DNA from: Stenocarpella maydis
Lineage: Eukaryota > Ascomycota > Sordariomycetes > Diaporthales > Diaporthaceae
NCBI GenBank assembly: GCA_002270565.1
Contig: NQMI01000009.1
Span: forward strand, 364,111-428,110
Reading direction: 5' to 3'
DNA length: 64,000 nucleotides
How positions within the stretch are numbered: the stretch's first letter is position 1; each line of letters begins with the position of its first letter. Below, piece after piece: positions 1 through 13,659 of the stretch. A program made the position numbers and the translations under genes. Under the pieces are notes generated by a model, which saw only the letters and a program-made list of their open reading frames with translations, was not told where the DNA came from and searched no databases.

Positions 1-3000
1 GCTTAGAAAAGAAAGAATAAACTTCTAAACAACCCCCATTCCATAAGCATAAACTAAATATAAGAAAGAAGTATCAGAAACCAAGCACTCAGTAAGGACA
101 ACATACAGGCCCCATAAAGCTAGATATTACCTAATATAAGAATAAGAAAAACATCAAGTACTACAACTACAACAAGATAGGATACTTTACTTTAGAATAC
201 AGGGCTCTAAAGAAAAATAGGGACTAAAAGTTAGTACCTAAAGGAACCCAACAAGCTAATAAAGCTACCTATCAAGCCAATATAGCCGCCCATAGCATAT
301 AAGGACCACCTATGTCCAAACCATAATAGGAACTTATAAATAAGCACTATATCTATAGAACAAATATATATAACTAATATCAGGTATACCTAAATTAAAA
401 CCCAGATAAAAAACGTAACTTCTATAACCCTAATAAAGAAGACCTTCACAACAGTCTATACTTGTTATAATGCACTAAGTCCTAATACAAGAAACATTAA
501 AAAGATAAGGCATAATAGCAGCCTATCCCACTAATAAAGAATCCCCAGAAGCCTAGAATAATATATATATAACTTAGCTAGACAGCTTGCTTTAATAACA
601 GCTATACCACTTACCATAATAATAAGGAAGCTACTAGATAGTTTCCTAAAAATGCTTCCAGAAAGCAGAGAAGAACCCTAGCAATAGGAAATAGGGAGGA
701 ACTCCTGCAGATTAACCCCAGGATAAAAGGAAAACCTATCCCTCATGTCATACTTACGCTATAAACTTAGTAGAAGGAACCGTAAGACTACCTAGAATAA
801 GCGCCCCTTCTAGCCCTAAGAACTAATATTACAGCAGTTATAATCATAAGAAGACCTTTTAAAGAAACTATAAGACAGCCTACCTAGGAATACAAGAGGC
901 CAGGAGATATAGAATACATATACTCAATATATAATAAGCATAAGGATATCTCCTAAATATTATATATCTATAATAGATATAAGGAATACATAAGGGAGAA
1001 AACTAAGCACAACTAATTTCCCTAATAATATCTAGATAAGGATACTAAACATATATATAAGCGCAGCAATTTCAAGAACTAGCACCTATAATAGAAACAT
1101 AATAGGACAGGATACACCCTAATAAGGCTAAACTCCTATATACCCTTAAAATACCTATAAAACCCTAATGGATGGGCAGACTATAATAAACCAATCTACA
1201 AGGTACATATACTTAATAAGGCTTAAGATTAGCATCTACTAAAATAGTAGGGGCTGCTACTTAAAACTCCAATAATAAAGGAACTGGATTATAGTATACA
1301 GCAGCTAATTAATAACCTATAAAAATCACAAGATATCATAAAGCAAAACCTTAAGAGCATTAAGAAGGTCCTAACAGCAAACAAGCAATCAAAAAACTAG
1401 AAGGGCTATCTATAAAACCTCAGGCAGCAACCAACTACATCACAAGGTACTTATGCGCAACAATAAGCAACTATAGCTACCTAACGATTCAGGTCAAGCT
1501 AGAAGTCCACACATACTTAGCACTCATTAATAGTAGAGCATAAGGGAATTTTATATCCCTAAAGATAGTAAATAGATACTACCTATTATAGCATAAGAAA
1601 AGGGGACCTTATAGACTTAATATAGTAAATAGAACTAAAGTATCTTATGATAATAGAATTATTAATATAGAGACTAATTCTCTCCTAATTCAGATTTACA
1701 ATCATATAGAATTACTATTATTTAATATTACTAAAATAGTAAATCATTAGTTAATCTTAGGAATACCTTAGTTAAGAAAGAATAATCCCTAAATTAATTA
1801 AACCACTAGCCAGATCATTTAATATAATGCTATTCCCTAGAAAAAGGTTGCAATCAACAGTAAGGGATGGAGTTATATTACTAAGAATAGCAAATAGGTA
1901 ACGCACTCAAATAAACCCATGCATACCTCTAGGAGCAGGCAAAGGGCCCAACTCCAGGAAGACGGAGAAGAATTAAGCCACTCAAGCGCCTTACAGAAGG
2001 ACTAAAGCCAATCAGGAGATCGCCACTCCAGCACAACCAATCAGTACACAATACAGGAAGCACAACAATACCTCCTTTACCTAAAGGAAGGAAAGGAAGG
2101 AGACCAGACTAATAAACTAGCATAAATACTAAAAAACTATTATAAGTTCAAGAAAGTATTCCAGAAATAACTTAACACTATATTACTATAATACACGTAA
2201 TAGAACTATCAAATACTATTAAAACCTAAGATAACACCCTAATTTAAGCCCATCTATAAACTTAATGAAGAGTAACTTAAAGCACTTAGGGAATACCTTA
2301 ATAAAAACCTTTAGAAGGAATTCATCAAGCCATTACAATTACTAGCAGGATACCCAATCCTCTTTATACTAAAGAAGAATAGCAAGCTATAACTTTATAT
2401 TAACTATTAATAACTAAACAATATTACAATTAAGAACTAATACCCTCTCCCACTTATTAAAGAGCTATAAGATAGGCTTAGGGAAGCAAAGTAGTTTATA
2501 GCACTTAACTTAAAGTATAAATATAATCTTATTTAAATAAAAGAAGGAAAAGAATAAAAGATGGTATTTAGGATGCACTATAAATATTATAAGATAATAT
2601 TATATCTTTCAGATTAATTAATATACTTATATTATTCTAGAAAATAATTAACTAAGTCTTAAGTAAATACCTTAATATCTTCATTATTACTTACTTAAAT
2701 AATATTCTTATCTTCTTAAAAAACCTTAATAATTATAAGAGATATATTAAAAAGGTTCTTTAAAAACTTTAAAATGCTAATCTCCTAATAGAACTAGAAA
2801 AGTATAACTAGCATATATAAAAAGTTAACTACCTTAAATATATAATTAAACTAAGGAAAACTAAGATATAAGAAGGAAAAATTAAAGTAATTAAAGAATA
2901 GCTAACCTCTATAAATATTAAGGATATTAGAGTATTCCTTAGATATACTAACTTCTATTAATAATTTATTATATAGTATAGCAATATTATGAAACCATTA

Positions 3001-5410
3001 ACAGACCTTACTAAGAGGGATCATACCTTTAGATAGACAGATACTAAATAACAAGGCTTCTAGATACTTAAGGACAAGGTTATAGAAGACCCTATACTTA
3101 AGGAAGCAGACCTAGGAAAGGAATTTAAAGTCTATATAAACACCTCAAATGATACTGTAGGCGGAAAACTTACTTAAAAAGACAACTAAAAAAGAACATA
3201 TATTATTATAAACTTCAGTAAAAAGTTCAACAAACCAGAAACCCACTATACTATACCAGATAAGGAATTCATAGTAATAATATATATATTCTAGGAATAA
3301 TAATACTACCTTATAGGAGCTAAAAAGCAGATTAAACTCTATATGGATTATAAGAATCTTATAACTTTTATAACAACTAAGACTCTTAATAAATAATAAG
3401 TTGGATATATAGAGTTCTTATTATAATTTAATATTAAGATCATCTATATAGATAAAGTTAAGAATGCAAGAATAGACATGCTTAGTTAAAGACCTAACCA
3501 TTAAGATAAGGATTTACTTATAGAATGGATAGTATTTAAAACCTAAAAAGATAGAAGCCTTATTCTTAACTGTAAACTTAATGCTATAATTAAAGTTAAC
3601 TTGTAAATTAAAAAAAACCCCTATTAATCTAAAGGAATAGGATAAGTTAATTATAGAAATATATAAATCACTAGCATATAGTTACTAAGGTATTAAAGCA
3701 ATAATCAAAAGGATTAAGCAGAATTACTAAATCCTCAACCTTAAAAAGAAGGTTTAAGATGTTATTAGTAAATATAACTCATGTGATAAAAATAAGACCT
3801 CTAAACATAAACTATATAAATTATTAAAACCCCTACTAATACCTATAGCTATATAATCATCCATTAGCCTAGACTTTATTATTAAACTACCTCCCTTATA
3901 AAAACCCTTAACTAGAGTACTATATAATAGTATTTTAGTAGTGGTTTAGAAACTAAGTAAGTATACATACTTCATACTATATAAGGAAGCCAGCACTGCA
4001 GAAGAACTTATATATACATTCTTACAAATCATTATAAGCAACTATAGAATGCTATATAAAATCATCTTAAATAGAAATAAGCTCTTCATATTAAACTTTT
4101 AGAAGTTACTAATAAAGAAACTTATGGTAAAGTATAAGTTCTTAACAACAATATATTTATAAATGAATAAACGAATAGAATAAATTAATCAAATTATAGA
4201 ATAATACCTTTAATACTATATTAACTAATTATAGGATAATTAGGTTAAACTACTATTATTAGTATAGTTTGCCTATAATAGCATAACAACTAGCACAACT
4301 AAGCAGTTACCTTTCTTTACACTCTATAGATATAAACCTTAGGCATACTACAAATTACTACCAGATAATGCCCTAGTGGAATCAGCAGAATAAAAAGCAA
4401 TATAAATTAGATAAATCCAGAAGAATATCCAAGCAGAAGTTTCCTTTATATATAAATAAATAATGAAATATATAAATCAGAAAAGAATTAAAAGATCAAT
4501 TCTTAAGAAGGGAAATAAGGTCTACCTTCTTTACCAAAACATTAAAACTAAGTAACCCAGCAATAAGCTTAATTATAAAAAAAATCAGCCCCTTTAAAAT
4601 TTCAAGAAAACTTTTAGATACCAACTACAAACTCTCGCTACCTAAAGGAATGAAATAATACTTAATCTTTTATATCTTACTATTAGAACTAGCACTTAAA
4701 AATATACAACTTAAAATATAGATTAAAATACTTAACAAATATAATAAGGAATATAGAGTTAAGGATATTATAAATATAAGGCAGTAGTAAGGGATAATAA
4801 AATACCTTATTAAGTAGAAAGGCTATAACTCCAGCAAAAACATATAAGAACCAGCCTAAAACCTAACCTACTATTACAATAAACTTAAAAAATACTATAT
4901 ATATATTACTATAAAATAATCCTAAAAACTAGGAATACAGCCTGAAAACCTCACACATAATAAACTATAATAAACCAACATTATAATAAAACTATATAAT
5001 AAACCCTAACCTTTATAGCTAAAATAAGGAAATAACTAATAAAAGACTAGTTATAATGAGAATGATTAGGAGCTAGCAACTAATTAACCCCTTAGAAAAG
5101 CATACTAATACTAGTTGCTTTATCCAACCAATACCCTAAATACCAATTACACCCAAAACCCATCTAAAAATAAATACCAGTATCCATACCCCGCACCCTA
5201 GTAAATACTAGTTATAGGAAAACAAGATCAGAATAATACAGCATAACTAGTAAACCAAAAACGGCTAGGAACTAGAACCAGTCAGACAATAATCAAACAA
5301 GTTCCATTCCTAATAACAAGAATCAGGCATTAAGACAAGCTACCCACAGGCGCATTCCCTTCACTATCCTCATTACCAGTACCCACAAATTCAGACCAAC
5401 TAGTAAGGTA
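1..5410 (+). mobile_element. RIP-degraded Ty3/gypsy chromodomain retrotransposon, 5'-truncated copy (gypsy-1)
   Basis: The copy enters the window inside gag and reads left to right. A degraded CCHC knuckle is visible near 155-205 (cysteines read as tyrosine, followed by a CRAL-like end), then an aspartic-protease region near 1,520-1,560, RT with a degraded YLDD box near 2,690-2,715, RNase H, integrase and a chromodomain near 4,735-4,870. Nearly every ancestral Gln or Trp codon is now a stop, the mark of RIP, so no protein can be made. It aligns end to end with the copy at 28,664-36,224. Similarity stops near 5,405-5,410, inside the antisense accessory ORF, so the 3' LTR is missing; the 5' LTR lies outside the window or is lost. 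Confidence 0.9.
5330..5410 (-). pseudogene. C-terminal remnant of antisense accessory ORF of gypsy-1
   Basis: The minus strand reads a short peptide containing FVGTGNE and EGNAPVGS. It matches the C-terminus of the antisense ORF in the full copy (about 35,035-35,690) and its counterpart at 14,258-14,635. The rest is cut off at the truncation point of the element. Confidence 0.6.
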
Positions 5411-5549
5411 TATCCCGATCTAAGACTAGCTTAAAAGGCTACTTATTAAGAGAGGTATTATCCTTATAAGTAAGGAGCTCTCTAGTTAGAATAGTATTAG
5501 TCTTACTAAGTGCAAGAATATCTGAAATCAGTATTTTAATTAAGGTAGT

Positions 5550-6960
5550 AAGGATAGCGTTTATAGCCTTGGCATTAGGAGTTTGGGGGATTAGGGGTTC
5601 TTATTTAGGCTTAGCTTTAGTTGATTTTTCAGTCTTATTCAGACTAATTAAATTACCCTTTGTTTTACTTTTCCTATCTCTAGCTATAGTAGAAGTCTCT
5701 TGCTAGATTTCTAATACTACCTTTTCTTTATTAGAAATCATTCTTTAGTTCCCTAAGAAATATATTACTTTTGTGTTTAAGGTAGTTAGTAATTAGAGAG
5801 TAATATCTCTAAATATAAGGGAAGTCTATCCTTCTTTTTAAAAGTAAAAATTCCAAATGGCCTCTAGTAAACTTCTTAATACTATAATATTTTATATCCC
5901 TATAGAAAGCTAGGGCTATAGGATTAAGCTAGTTAGACCTACCTTTATAGATATCCTCTTAAGAGCTGAGGAATACTAAGTTGCTTTCCCACCTAGGAGA
6001 CTAAACTAGGCTAAGCTTGATGAGTTCTAGCAATTTGGAGTATTAGTAGGCCCTATAATCAGAGGAAGTACTATATCTATAGCACTTTCTGATCTTGCTA
6101 TTCTATTAATAGGGCAGCTCAGATATATTCTACTTATAATCTTTAGAGTATTCGTTAATAAAACTATCCTCTTAATTATAATTAGCTTCTAGTGAGTTTA
6201 AGGATACAATTACACTAGAGCTATTAAGTCCTAAGCAAGCCCGGCTTTAATTATAGCTAAGCACCCCATTAATATATACTTAATTTGCATTAAGTTTATT
6301 TAATATAGGCTATAGGCTTTCCATAAGGTTATTCTTAATTATAAACTTAATCTCCATCTGGGCAAACTTATAGGCTAAGTTATCTACTGAAGAGTCTTTA
6401 TTAAACTAGATATTCTTCTGGATGATCTTATATTCCGGCTGATTAGAGTGAGAGGTGGTTTGTACTGATGATTCCGTGGTTCTCAGGGCAGATTGAGGCT
6501 ATAGGTGAGGTGTCTTTATAAGCTGAATAGAAGGGGGATAGCGAGTTATAAGACCAGCCCCTCTTATATCATTATACTTATCCTAATGGGAGTACTTAAG
6601 TTCCTTATTAATTAAAGAAAGGAGTTCTATCTTAAAAGTTCTCTAGTTATAGGTCCTAGCCTCCTTATTAAATATACTTTTAGTAGCTAATATCTTCTTT
6701 AGGGTTAATAGCAAGGTTTGATAGAACGGCCAGGTTAGCAAGATCAGACCATTATTAGTGGAATCTAGTACCTAGTTGTAAGTTGCAATCCAGAGCTTCT
6801 AGGCTTCTAGATCTTCAGCAGGATAATTCCTCCAGATAGTATTAATTATCTTGGATGGATTAGCATAAGAGGCAGCATTATGGATTTAATAGTGGGCCAT
6901 TAGCTGGCCCTTCTAACCAACCCAATTATACTCTCCTATAGTAATTATATAAATATCATT
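5550..6960 (-). pseudogene. Unidentified RIP-degraded coding remnant
   Basis: On the minus strand a long frame runs through this stretch, interrupted mainly by TAG/TAA at places where Gln would fit. Readable blocks include SPRWESNLVFLSS, NPIALAFYRDIKYYSIKK and RGHLEFLLLKRRIDFPYI. Further upstream come SIMLPLMLIHP and a Trp/Ile-rich block. I do not recognise the family: it is not the RT, integrase or gag of the gypsy or copia elements in this window. It may be the structural protein of another transposon or a captured gene. The same interruption pattern as in the neighbouring repeats suggests that it was multicopy and hit by RIP. Confidence 0.4.
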
Positions 6961-7043
6961 AGCTAGGCTTGAGGTAGTGCAAACCTGGAGGAATAAGCTA
7001 AATACTTAATCTAATGGATACTAGAACTGGTTGGTAATGGTCT

Positions 7044-7044
7044 N
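7044..7044. other. Single ambiguous base (N) in repeat DNA
   Basis: An isolated N lies in AT-rich repeat sequence. Three other Ns in the window coincide with breaks in repeat colinearity, so this one may also be a join between contigs and not a miscalled base. Confidence 0.6.
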
Positions 7045-7381
7045 TACTAAATTAATAACTTTAATAATATTAATTCTATTAAATTATAGAGTTAACTGAA
7101 GCATAAATAATAAGGCCCAAAGGGTAGCATTTCTAAAGGGCATAAAAGGTATAATAGGCTAAAAAGCTGCCTAAATGGGTGGCATAAGAGCATAACGCTC
7201 CTAATTAGAGGTCCCAGATAGGGTGGGGGCAGGTTCCTAAGGAGACCGGCATCCTTAAGATAGACCTTTCTTTAATAAGAGCCCCCTTACCTTATCTACA
7301 TCCTGCTTCCTTCCTCTAGAGGGAGAACCTCTAGTAGATGGGGGAGCAGAATGAATATCCTCTATTAGGTAAATAGAGGAT

Positions 7382-7757
7382 ATAGGTCCTAATCAGTCCC
7401 TTGCAGTAATAATGAAGGCAAATGTTTCTCTCTACCTTTATATTTTCAGGAGAGGGCCTAATATGAGTGCTATCTAAAGGTATTAAATGTTTCTCTCTAC
7501 CAGGGGTCTCAGGAGAAGGCAAAAGCATAAGTACTATTCGGGGTCCGCTAAGATACATATAGAAGTAAATAGGTCCTAATTAATCCCTTGCGATAATAAT
7601 AAAGTCAAATATTTCTCTATACTAGAGCTGCTTTCTAAAGAGGCAAGATATAAGTACTATCTAAGAGTATTAAATATTTCTCTCTATTAAGTATATTTAG
7701 AAGAAGTAAAGGTATTAAGTGCTATTTAAAATTTACTAAGACACATATAGGAATAAC
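7382..7757. repeat. Tandem repeat, two units of about 187 bp with an internal half-unit
   Basis: Two head-to-tail units start at 7,382 and 7,569 with ATAGGTCCTAAT. Each unit holds two copies of a sub-motif containing AAATRTTTCTCTCTA, spaced about 95 bp apart. A third, decayed unit seems to begin near 7,756. Unit 1 is open on the minus strand and would encode a repeated peptide with PSPE and PGRE motifs, so this may be the repetitive domain of the remnant just downstream on that strand. Confidence 0.75.
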
Positions 7758-7789
7758 TAGGTATAATTAGAGTAAATGGTATTAGTATA

Positions 7790-9115
7790 GAGGGTTATAT
7801 TAAATATTATGAAGTCTTGCTATAGTAGCAGACAGGAGCTACTTAACTATAAGCAACTGGAGGAGAGGATAACATAAATATTCGGAATACCCTCATGCTA
7901 CTAACGCCAGCCATCCTGACCGCGGGGGGTGCTAACACCAGTAGAAGCTCCAAGCTTACTAATTAGAAGGATAGCAGTTAGTAGGATAGGAACCTCTTTA
8001 ACTCCCTATAGAAGCATATAACATCTAGCACCACTATTACCCAACCTAATATCATATAATATTAAACAATATCTCAGATATAATATTCAATAAGGTAACC
8101 AAATATTATAATAATAACTTAAAAGGGAAAACTAAAGAGGGGCCTAATCAGTTAAACCGGGGCTTTATTACACCCAGTTTACTCATATTAGGGAATTAGC
8201 ATACCAAACCTTCAGGTGCTATATCTAAGAGCAAGAGAGTTTCAGGTAATATAGGCAGTTAAAATCTACCAAACCTTCTTAATACTAATCCTTTATATCC
8301 CTTCTAAGGAAATAAGCCCTAATTAGATACTATTAAATCCAATTAAAATAAATTTCTAAGGCTCAAGAATATAAATCCCTTAGTAGCTTTTCCAGGAATA
8401 TATAGCTAGGCTAGAGGTTCCATATTTTACTACTAAATTAGGTATATTAGAAGGAGGTCCAAGATATAGCCAAGGTAATAGAGTCAGCTTAATATAAAGA
8501 TCAGACCAGCCTCACATATACCTGCTCTTATTACCACTAGGTCAACTATAGGCAACTTAGGAGGGTAAATCTAGCCTTTACATAATAGCAAAATCCTCTA
8601 TCAAGAGTAAGAGGGCGCTATAGCTCTAATTAGAATCAAATGGTATTAAAAGTATAGAGATTCACTCCCCTAAAGTAGCTAACAACCTTATAAATGAAAT
8701 AAGGAATCCAGGCCTAAAAGCTAAGAAACTTTATAGTAGCTAAAGAAACCTCATTAGCTAAAGAAACCCATATTTAATTTATAAGGCAGATACTAGTAAA
8801 AATAGGCTAAGAGAGAGAGCGAGAGGATAAAACCTCTATACATATAAAAAGGCACACATTCTACCAGAGCCCTAATCAAGCAACTTCCCCAAGAGGAGCA
8901 TAGAAGGCAAAAAGAGGAGTCCCTAATGCAATAGGAGAGTTATAAGGGGAATAAAGGGTGCTAAAAAAGAGAGGCAGAAAAAGATGGCACAAGAAATAGT
9001 TTCATAGTATATATGTATATATTAGACAGATATAAATTCATAGGGTATAAAAAGATTGATCCTCTAGGACTAGAAATTTCTTAAAAGTAATGCAGGAAGG
9101 CCCCTTCTTATAGCC
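7790..9115. other. AT-rich repeat-derived DNA, no assignable feature
   Basis: No conserved reading frame, LTR boundary or RNA gene could be supported. Base composition and stop density match the surrounding RIP-mutated repeats. A small GC-rich patch near 7,910-7,935 is unexplained. Confidence 0.5.
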
Positions 9116-9116
9116 T

Positions 9117-9196
9117 TAGAGGTGGGGGGGATGCCAAGGCTGGTTTTCCTCCGGATTCCGAAACATGCCGGTTCCCCTACACCCCGGAACAATACC
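9117..9196. other. GC-rich island inside AT-rich repeat DNA
   Basis: About 80 bp with a G run and a GC-rich core (CCGGATTCCGAAACATGCCG) stands out in otherwise strongly AT-rich sequence. It could be the surviving end of an LTR or DNA transposon. No partner copy was found in the window. Confidence 0.4.
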
Positions 9197-9199
9197 TCT

Positions 9200-11451
9200 T
9201 TTAGAAAATTATAAGCTAATGCCTTATAGTCTATTAAAGCTATTATAAGATTTATTAGGTTTATTAGGTATATAGTTATAAAAGCCTATATTTAATATTA
9301 TACGGCTTATATAATAAGTAATTTCCATTTAAGTTAGCTAGAAAGTATATTAGAAGGCTTAAGAGTATATATATTAGAGATTATAATTAGTCTCTACTCT
9401 GCTCCTAATTTAAGGTTAATGATTTGCCTCTTAAAGGCTGCTAAATTAGAAGACCCATTTATGGAAAGCGCTATAATATTTAGCGCTAGGCATCCTTAGG
9501 TACTGCTAAGGGCATTTTGCTGGTTGATGCTAAGCTATAGGGCTACTGCTTGCTGGATGCTAGTAAGGATACCTTAAGTAAAATATATATTAGAGATTCT
9601 TGCTGTATTTAAAGGGTTGCTTTAGGGAAGTTAGTTTACGGATATTTGGAGAAAAGGTAAATATAAGAATCTTATAAGGCAATAAGGAGAATATTAAGTA
9701 TTAATATATTGATTATAATAAAAAATACCTATAGAAATAAAAATATAGGGAATTAGAAGTAATATTGATGGCTAATAGGTATTTGAGTAGCTTATAAGGA
9801 AATTATGAGTATAGGCATTATAGGGATATTGTAAGTTGATTGCTACTATCTACTGCCTCTAGCTATCTGATGCACTCCTTATAACCTGCAACTAACCTGC
9901 CCTGCTGCTAGGTTTTAATTTGTAACGAGGGGGAGGTAGATATATAACATTATAAATTAAAGGTAAAGCTTATTATATAGACTCTATAAAGTAAAATATA
10001 GTAAGAGATACTTCTTATATAATTAGTATATAAGGTGGACTACTCTTAGTTAGATTATTAAGCTAAATATAAATATAATAGTAAGTTTATTAGGAGATTG
10101 AAAAAGGCTTCTTGCTTTCCTTTTAAATAGGCTTGGGGGTATTTTAAGAGCTAAATAGAGAGGGGGATAGAGAGCAAGATAGATAAGAGTGAGATGCCTT
10201 TATAGATGTAGGGAAAGTACTAGAAGGTAAAGGGCTATAACCTTATGGGAAGGTATTAAAATTATTAGAATCTTCTTTATCTAAAGATATAATAATAGCT
10301 ATAGGATTAGAAAGGGAAATAGATATAGAAGACTACTATAAGTATATAGAGCTTATTACTAATAAAGAAGGCAGATTATAAGGGGGCTATAGGTAAGAGA
10401 AAGGAGTAGTGCGAAAGGGCAGGCTTTATAAGGGGTAATTAGAAGTATTACCTTTATTAAGTATCCGCCTAATGGAAGTAAGCAGCTCCTTAATTAACTC
10501 CAAATGCTTATTACTAGTACTATTTAAATTATGCCCAGATGGAAGCAAGACTTAATTATAATGAGATATAATAGTAATAAAGAGAAGAAGTTAAGGGAAA
10601 GTATGTAAGAGATAGCTATAATTAAAGAATAAAGGCCCTTAAGAAAAAAGGATAAAGTAGTTAAGGGAAGAGAGGAAGTATAGGTTAAAGGGATTAAGGT
10701 AATATTTTTATAAGCGTGTAAAAAACGCTGCCTAGAGAGTGAATTATGGCTAAAGGAGCTAGTAAAGCTTAGTAATAGCAGTAGTAATAGTGAAGTAAAG
10801 GTAATAAAGAAAGGAAGCCTAATAGAAGAAAGGAAGTACTGCCTATAGTAAGAAGTGCTTGCTACTTATAAAGTGATGGGAAAGAAATAATAGTAAGTCT
10901 GCTAAAAGAGAAGCAGCTAAAATAAAAGTATTAGGGCTTAGAAAGCCAAGTGACTAGACTGCGAGGGTATAATCCTATATAGGGGGGGATAATTATAATA
11001 ACCTGAAGTAGGTATATAAGGGTCGGCTATAGCAGGCTATATAAGGAGTAATGAGGCCCCCTTAAACTTAGTATAAGAGGAGGCCAAGAATCAGTCTTAT
11101 ATCTCCTAACAACCTATAGACTAATAGCCTCAATAAATACTACTTCCTCCCCTCAAGTTCCTTAGAGTATTGTACCCAGCTCTCTAACGTCCATAATACT
11201 AGTATTCTTGGGTAAGGCTTTAGTTATATGATTTTTATAATCCTATTCATTTAGCTGGCTTTTTAAATAATTTAATATCCTTGAATAGCTTATAAACTAA
11301 TTTCCAGTATACCTGTAAGCTAATTAAATAGTTATTCGCTTTATAGCTATTCTAGCCTTTACTAAATAATAAAGAAAGTTAATTTTACTTATAAGCACAA
11401 AGTTAGTAATAGACGTAAGTTCAATTAATTCTTTTTGATAAATAACCTTTA
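9200..11451. other. AT-rich degenerate repeat remnants, possible gag-like coding on +
   Basis: The plus strand at about 10,085-10,960 is purine-rich and reads as a Lys/Glu-rich degraded protein with many stops, compatible with a retrotransposon gag. A purine tract (GAGGGGGAGG at about 9,929-9,938) and TATA-like boxes near 11,010-11,040 would suit LTR-element borders. No LTR pair could be aligned, so the family is left open. Confidence 0.35.
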
Positions 11452-11659
11452 TGTTGGAATATTGCCCTGTTAGATCGCACGCAATCCTATTGGACTAGGC
11501 TGCCTAATTAAGCCAGGGGCTTGGCAAGGGAAGAGGCTACGTTTCCTCTTCATATGAAACACCCCCGCTTCCCCCAGATAGTTAGAAGCAAGCAATTACA
11601 GACCCATTAAATAAGAACCCTATATATATACATACTATCGCTATGTAGCAAAGGCCATT
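11452..11659. repeat. Left LTR of short element
   Basis: Starts TGTTGGAATATTG and shares with the right repeat the blocks CGCACGCA, GGGCTTGGCA, CAGATAGTTAGAAG and TACTATCGC. Mismatches are mostly transitions, as expected from RIP. Confidence 0.7.
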
Positions 11660-12976
11660 TAATACTAATTAGTAGATTGCTTGGCATTTTATAGATTACC
11701 AAGAGTAAAAAGATAAGCTTATATAAAGACAACTTAACCAAGCCTACTAGATTAGTAACCTTAGAAGAGCCAAAAATCATATACTTATGCTACATCCTAT
11801 AAATAACTTTTTCTTAAACTACTTGAAAACCTTGTGCTTAACAAGGCATCTATAGCAGTAAAAGCCAATAATTATATAAGAATCTTATACTTAATAAGGC
11901 TTCTATATTAACAGGAGTTAATAATTATATAAAAACAAATAGAAAGGTATAAACTATTATACAATTACAAAATACCAGGCTATACTATCCAATATAGCCT
12001 ATTAACACTAAAACTAACTAATTTATACAATATAATATAAAGAATATTACAATATCAGGACCAATAACCCCAGAAAAACAGCTACAGGCTGAGTCAATTA
12101 CCAACCAACCTTAAGATTAGTTAACATATAAAAAAGTCTAAGAAGGAAGTTCTATTAAACTGCTAGACTAAAGGAGATATATTAACTTTATAACTTAGTA
12201 CAACTGGATCAACCCTGATAATAGTCCTATAGAAATCCAACTAAATACCTATATTTTATAACTTACATTAGAAATAAGGATATTAAGAGGATTAATAAGA
12301 ACTCTTTAACTATTACTATATAAAGTCTTTCAGGATAAATAGATATCCAGTATAATTCTATAAAAAGGATATTCCTTAAGGAATATCTAGGTACCCTTAA
12401 ACAGTATAAGATTAAAATCCTAAATATATAAAGGGTTAAAGAAAGACTATATATTTAGTTAAGAAAATTATAAATAAAATAAAGGAAATAAAGGCTTAAA
12501 AAAACTAAATATGGGGTAATTAAGGAAGATAGCTTATATAATTTAAAACTGCTCCTTAATAAAGACCTAAACCTCAAGTAACTATAGAATATTAAACAAT
12601 ATTAGAACCTTATGCAATATAACCTTCTATTAAGGAACCCATCACCCTTATACTATACAGATATTAAGACCCTATTACATAAAGTACATACTAATGGAAA
12701 TAAGAGATACCTAGGCCGGTAAGATCCTATATAATAGACCCTCAACTCATATAACAAATGCTACTAGACACTAGGTTCTCACAGGAGGTTAAATCTTTTC
12801 CATAACTCCCTCACATAGAAGAATACCCTTATATATTACCTTAGAGAGATAATATATACAACCTCGCCCTAATAAGACCTATCTATAATAGCCCTATTAA
12901 GCTAACTTAAAGCTTATATTTTATTAAGCTATAAGGCAGAAAGGGCAATTATACTAGAGAACCATATAACCTATAT

Positions 12977-13183
12977 TGTTGGAATATTGACTGGTTGAAT
13001 CGCACGCAGCCCGAATGGGCTGGGTTGCCTGACTAAGCAACGGGCTTGGCAGGGGATGTGGCTACATCTTCTGCACGTACGAAACGCCCCGGCTTCCCTC
13101 AGATAGTTAGAAGAACAAGAATCAATACACTCATCGAACAGAACCCACGTACGTACGTACTATCGCCATATGTCAAGGCCATT
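12977..13183. repeat. Right LTR of short element
   Basis: Same start and same internal blocks as the left repeat, but less mutated and more GC-rich. It includes an ACGT run (CACGTACGTACGTAC at about 13,147-13,160). Confidence 0.7.
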
Positions 13184-13659
13184 CCATATATTATCTAATA
13201 AAATGCAATCTCTCATTACTATATGCTAGATAGCAGGTATATGAGAACACTAATACTATACTATCTTTCTATTGATTTTAGAAGGTTATATATATAGATT
13301 TTAGCTTAAATATATTAGACTAGGATGATAATAGAATAAAGTTTATGTCCTTATAGACCAGTATTTCAATACTAATATAAACAATTCCTAATACTAGATT
13401 AATTAAATAATACTCTCTTTTATATAGTTACAAAGAGAGAACCTAAAAAAGAAGCAGATAAAGGTACTTAAAATATTGCTAGATTAATTATAGCGTATAT
13501 AAAGGGCCCTTAAATAGAGATACTAGGGTGAAATTAATCTGTATATAGCTATATTATGCGCTTATTAAGGCATTAAGCAATTTAAGTTTACAATTATACA
13601 TAGTAAACTTATATATAAAGGCTTATTTACAAATCTGAGAAGTACTGTTTAAATTATAT
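13184..13659. other. AT-rich DNA of unknown origin
   Basis: About 475 bp of AT-rich sequence lies between the short LTR element and the X LTR arm. No coding or repeat match within the window was seen. Confidence 0.4.

Larger units (their letters stand above)
11452..13183. mobile_element. Short LTR-flanked element without coding capacity
   Basis: Two direct repeats of about 208 bp (11,452-11,659 and 12,977-13,183) both begin TGTTGGAATATTG and end near GGCCATT. They enclose about 1.3 kb of AT-rich DNA in which I see no gag or pol. The size and layout are those of a TRIM- or LARD-like non-autonomous LTR retrotransposon, or of an element heavily eroded by RIP. The TGTTGGAA start is common in copia-type LTRs. 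I could not find a convincing target-site duplication. Confidence 0.65.
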
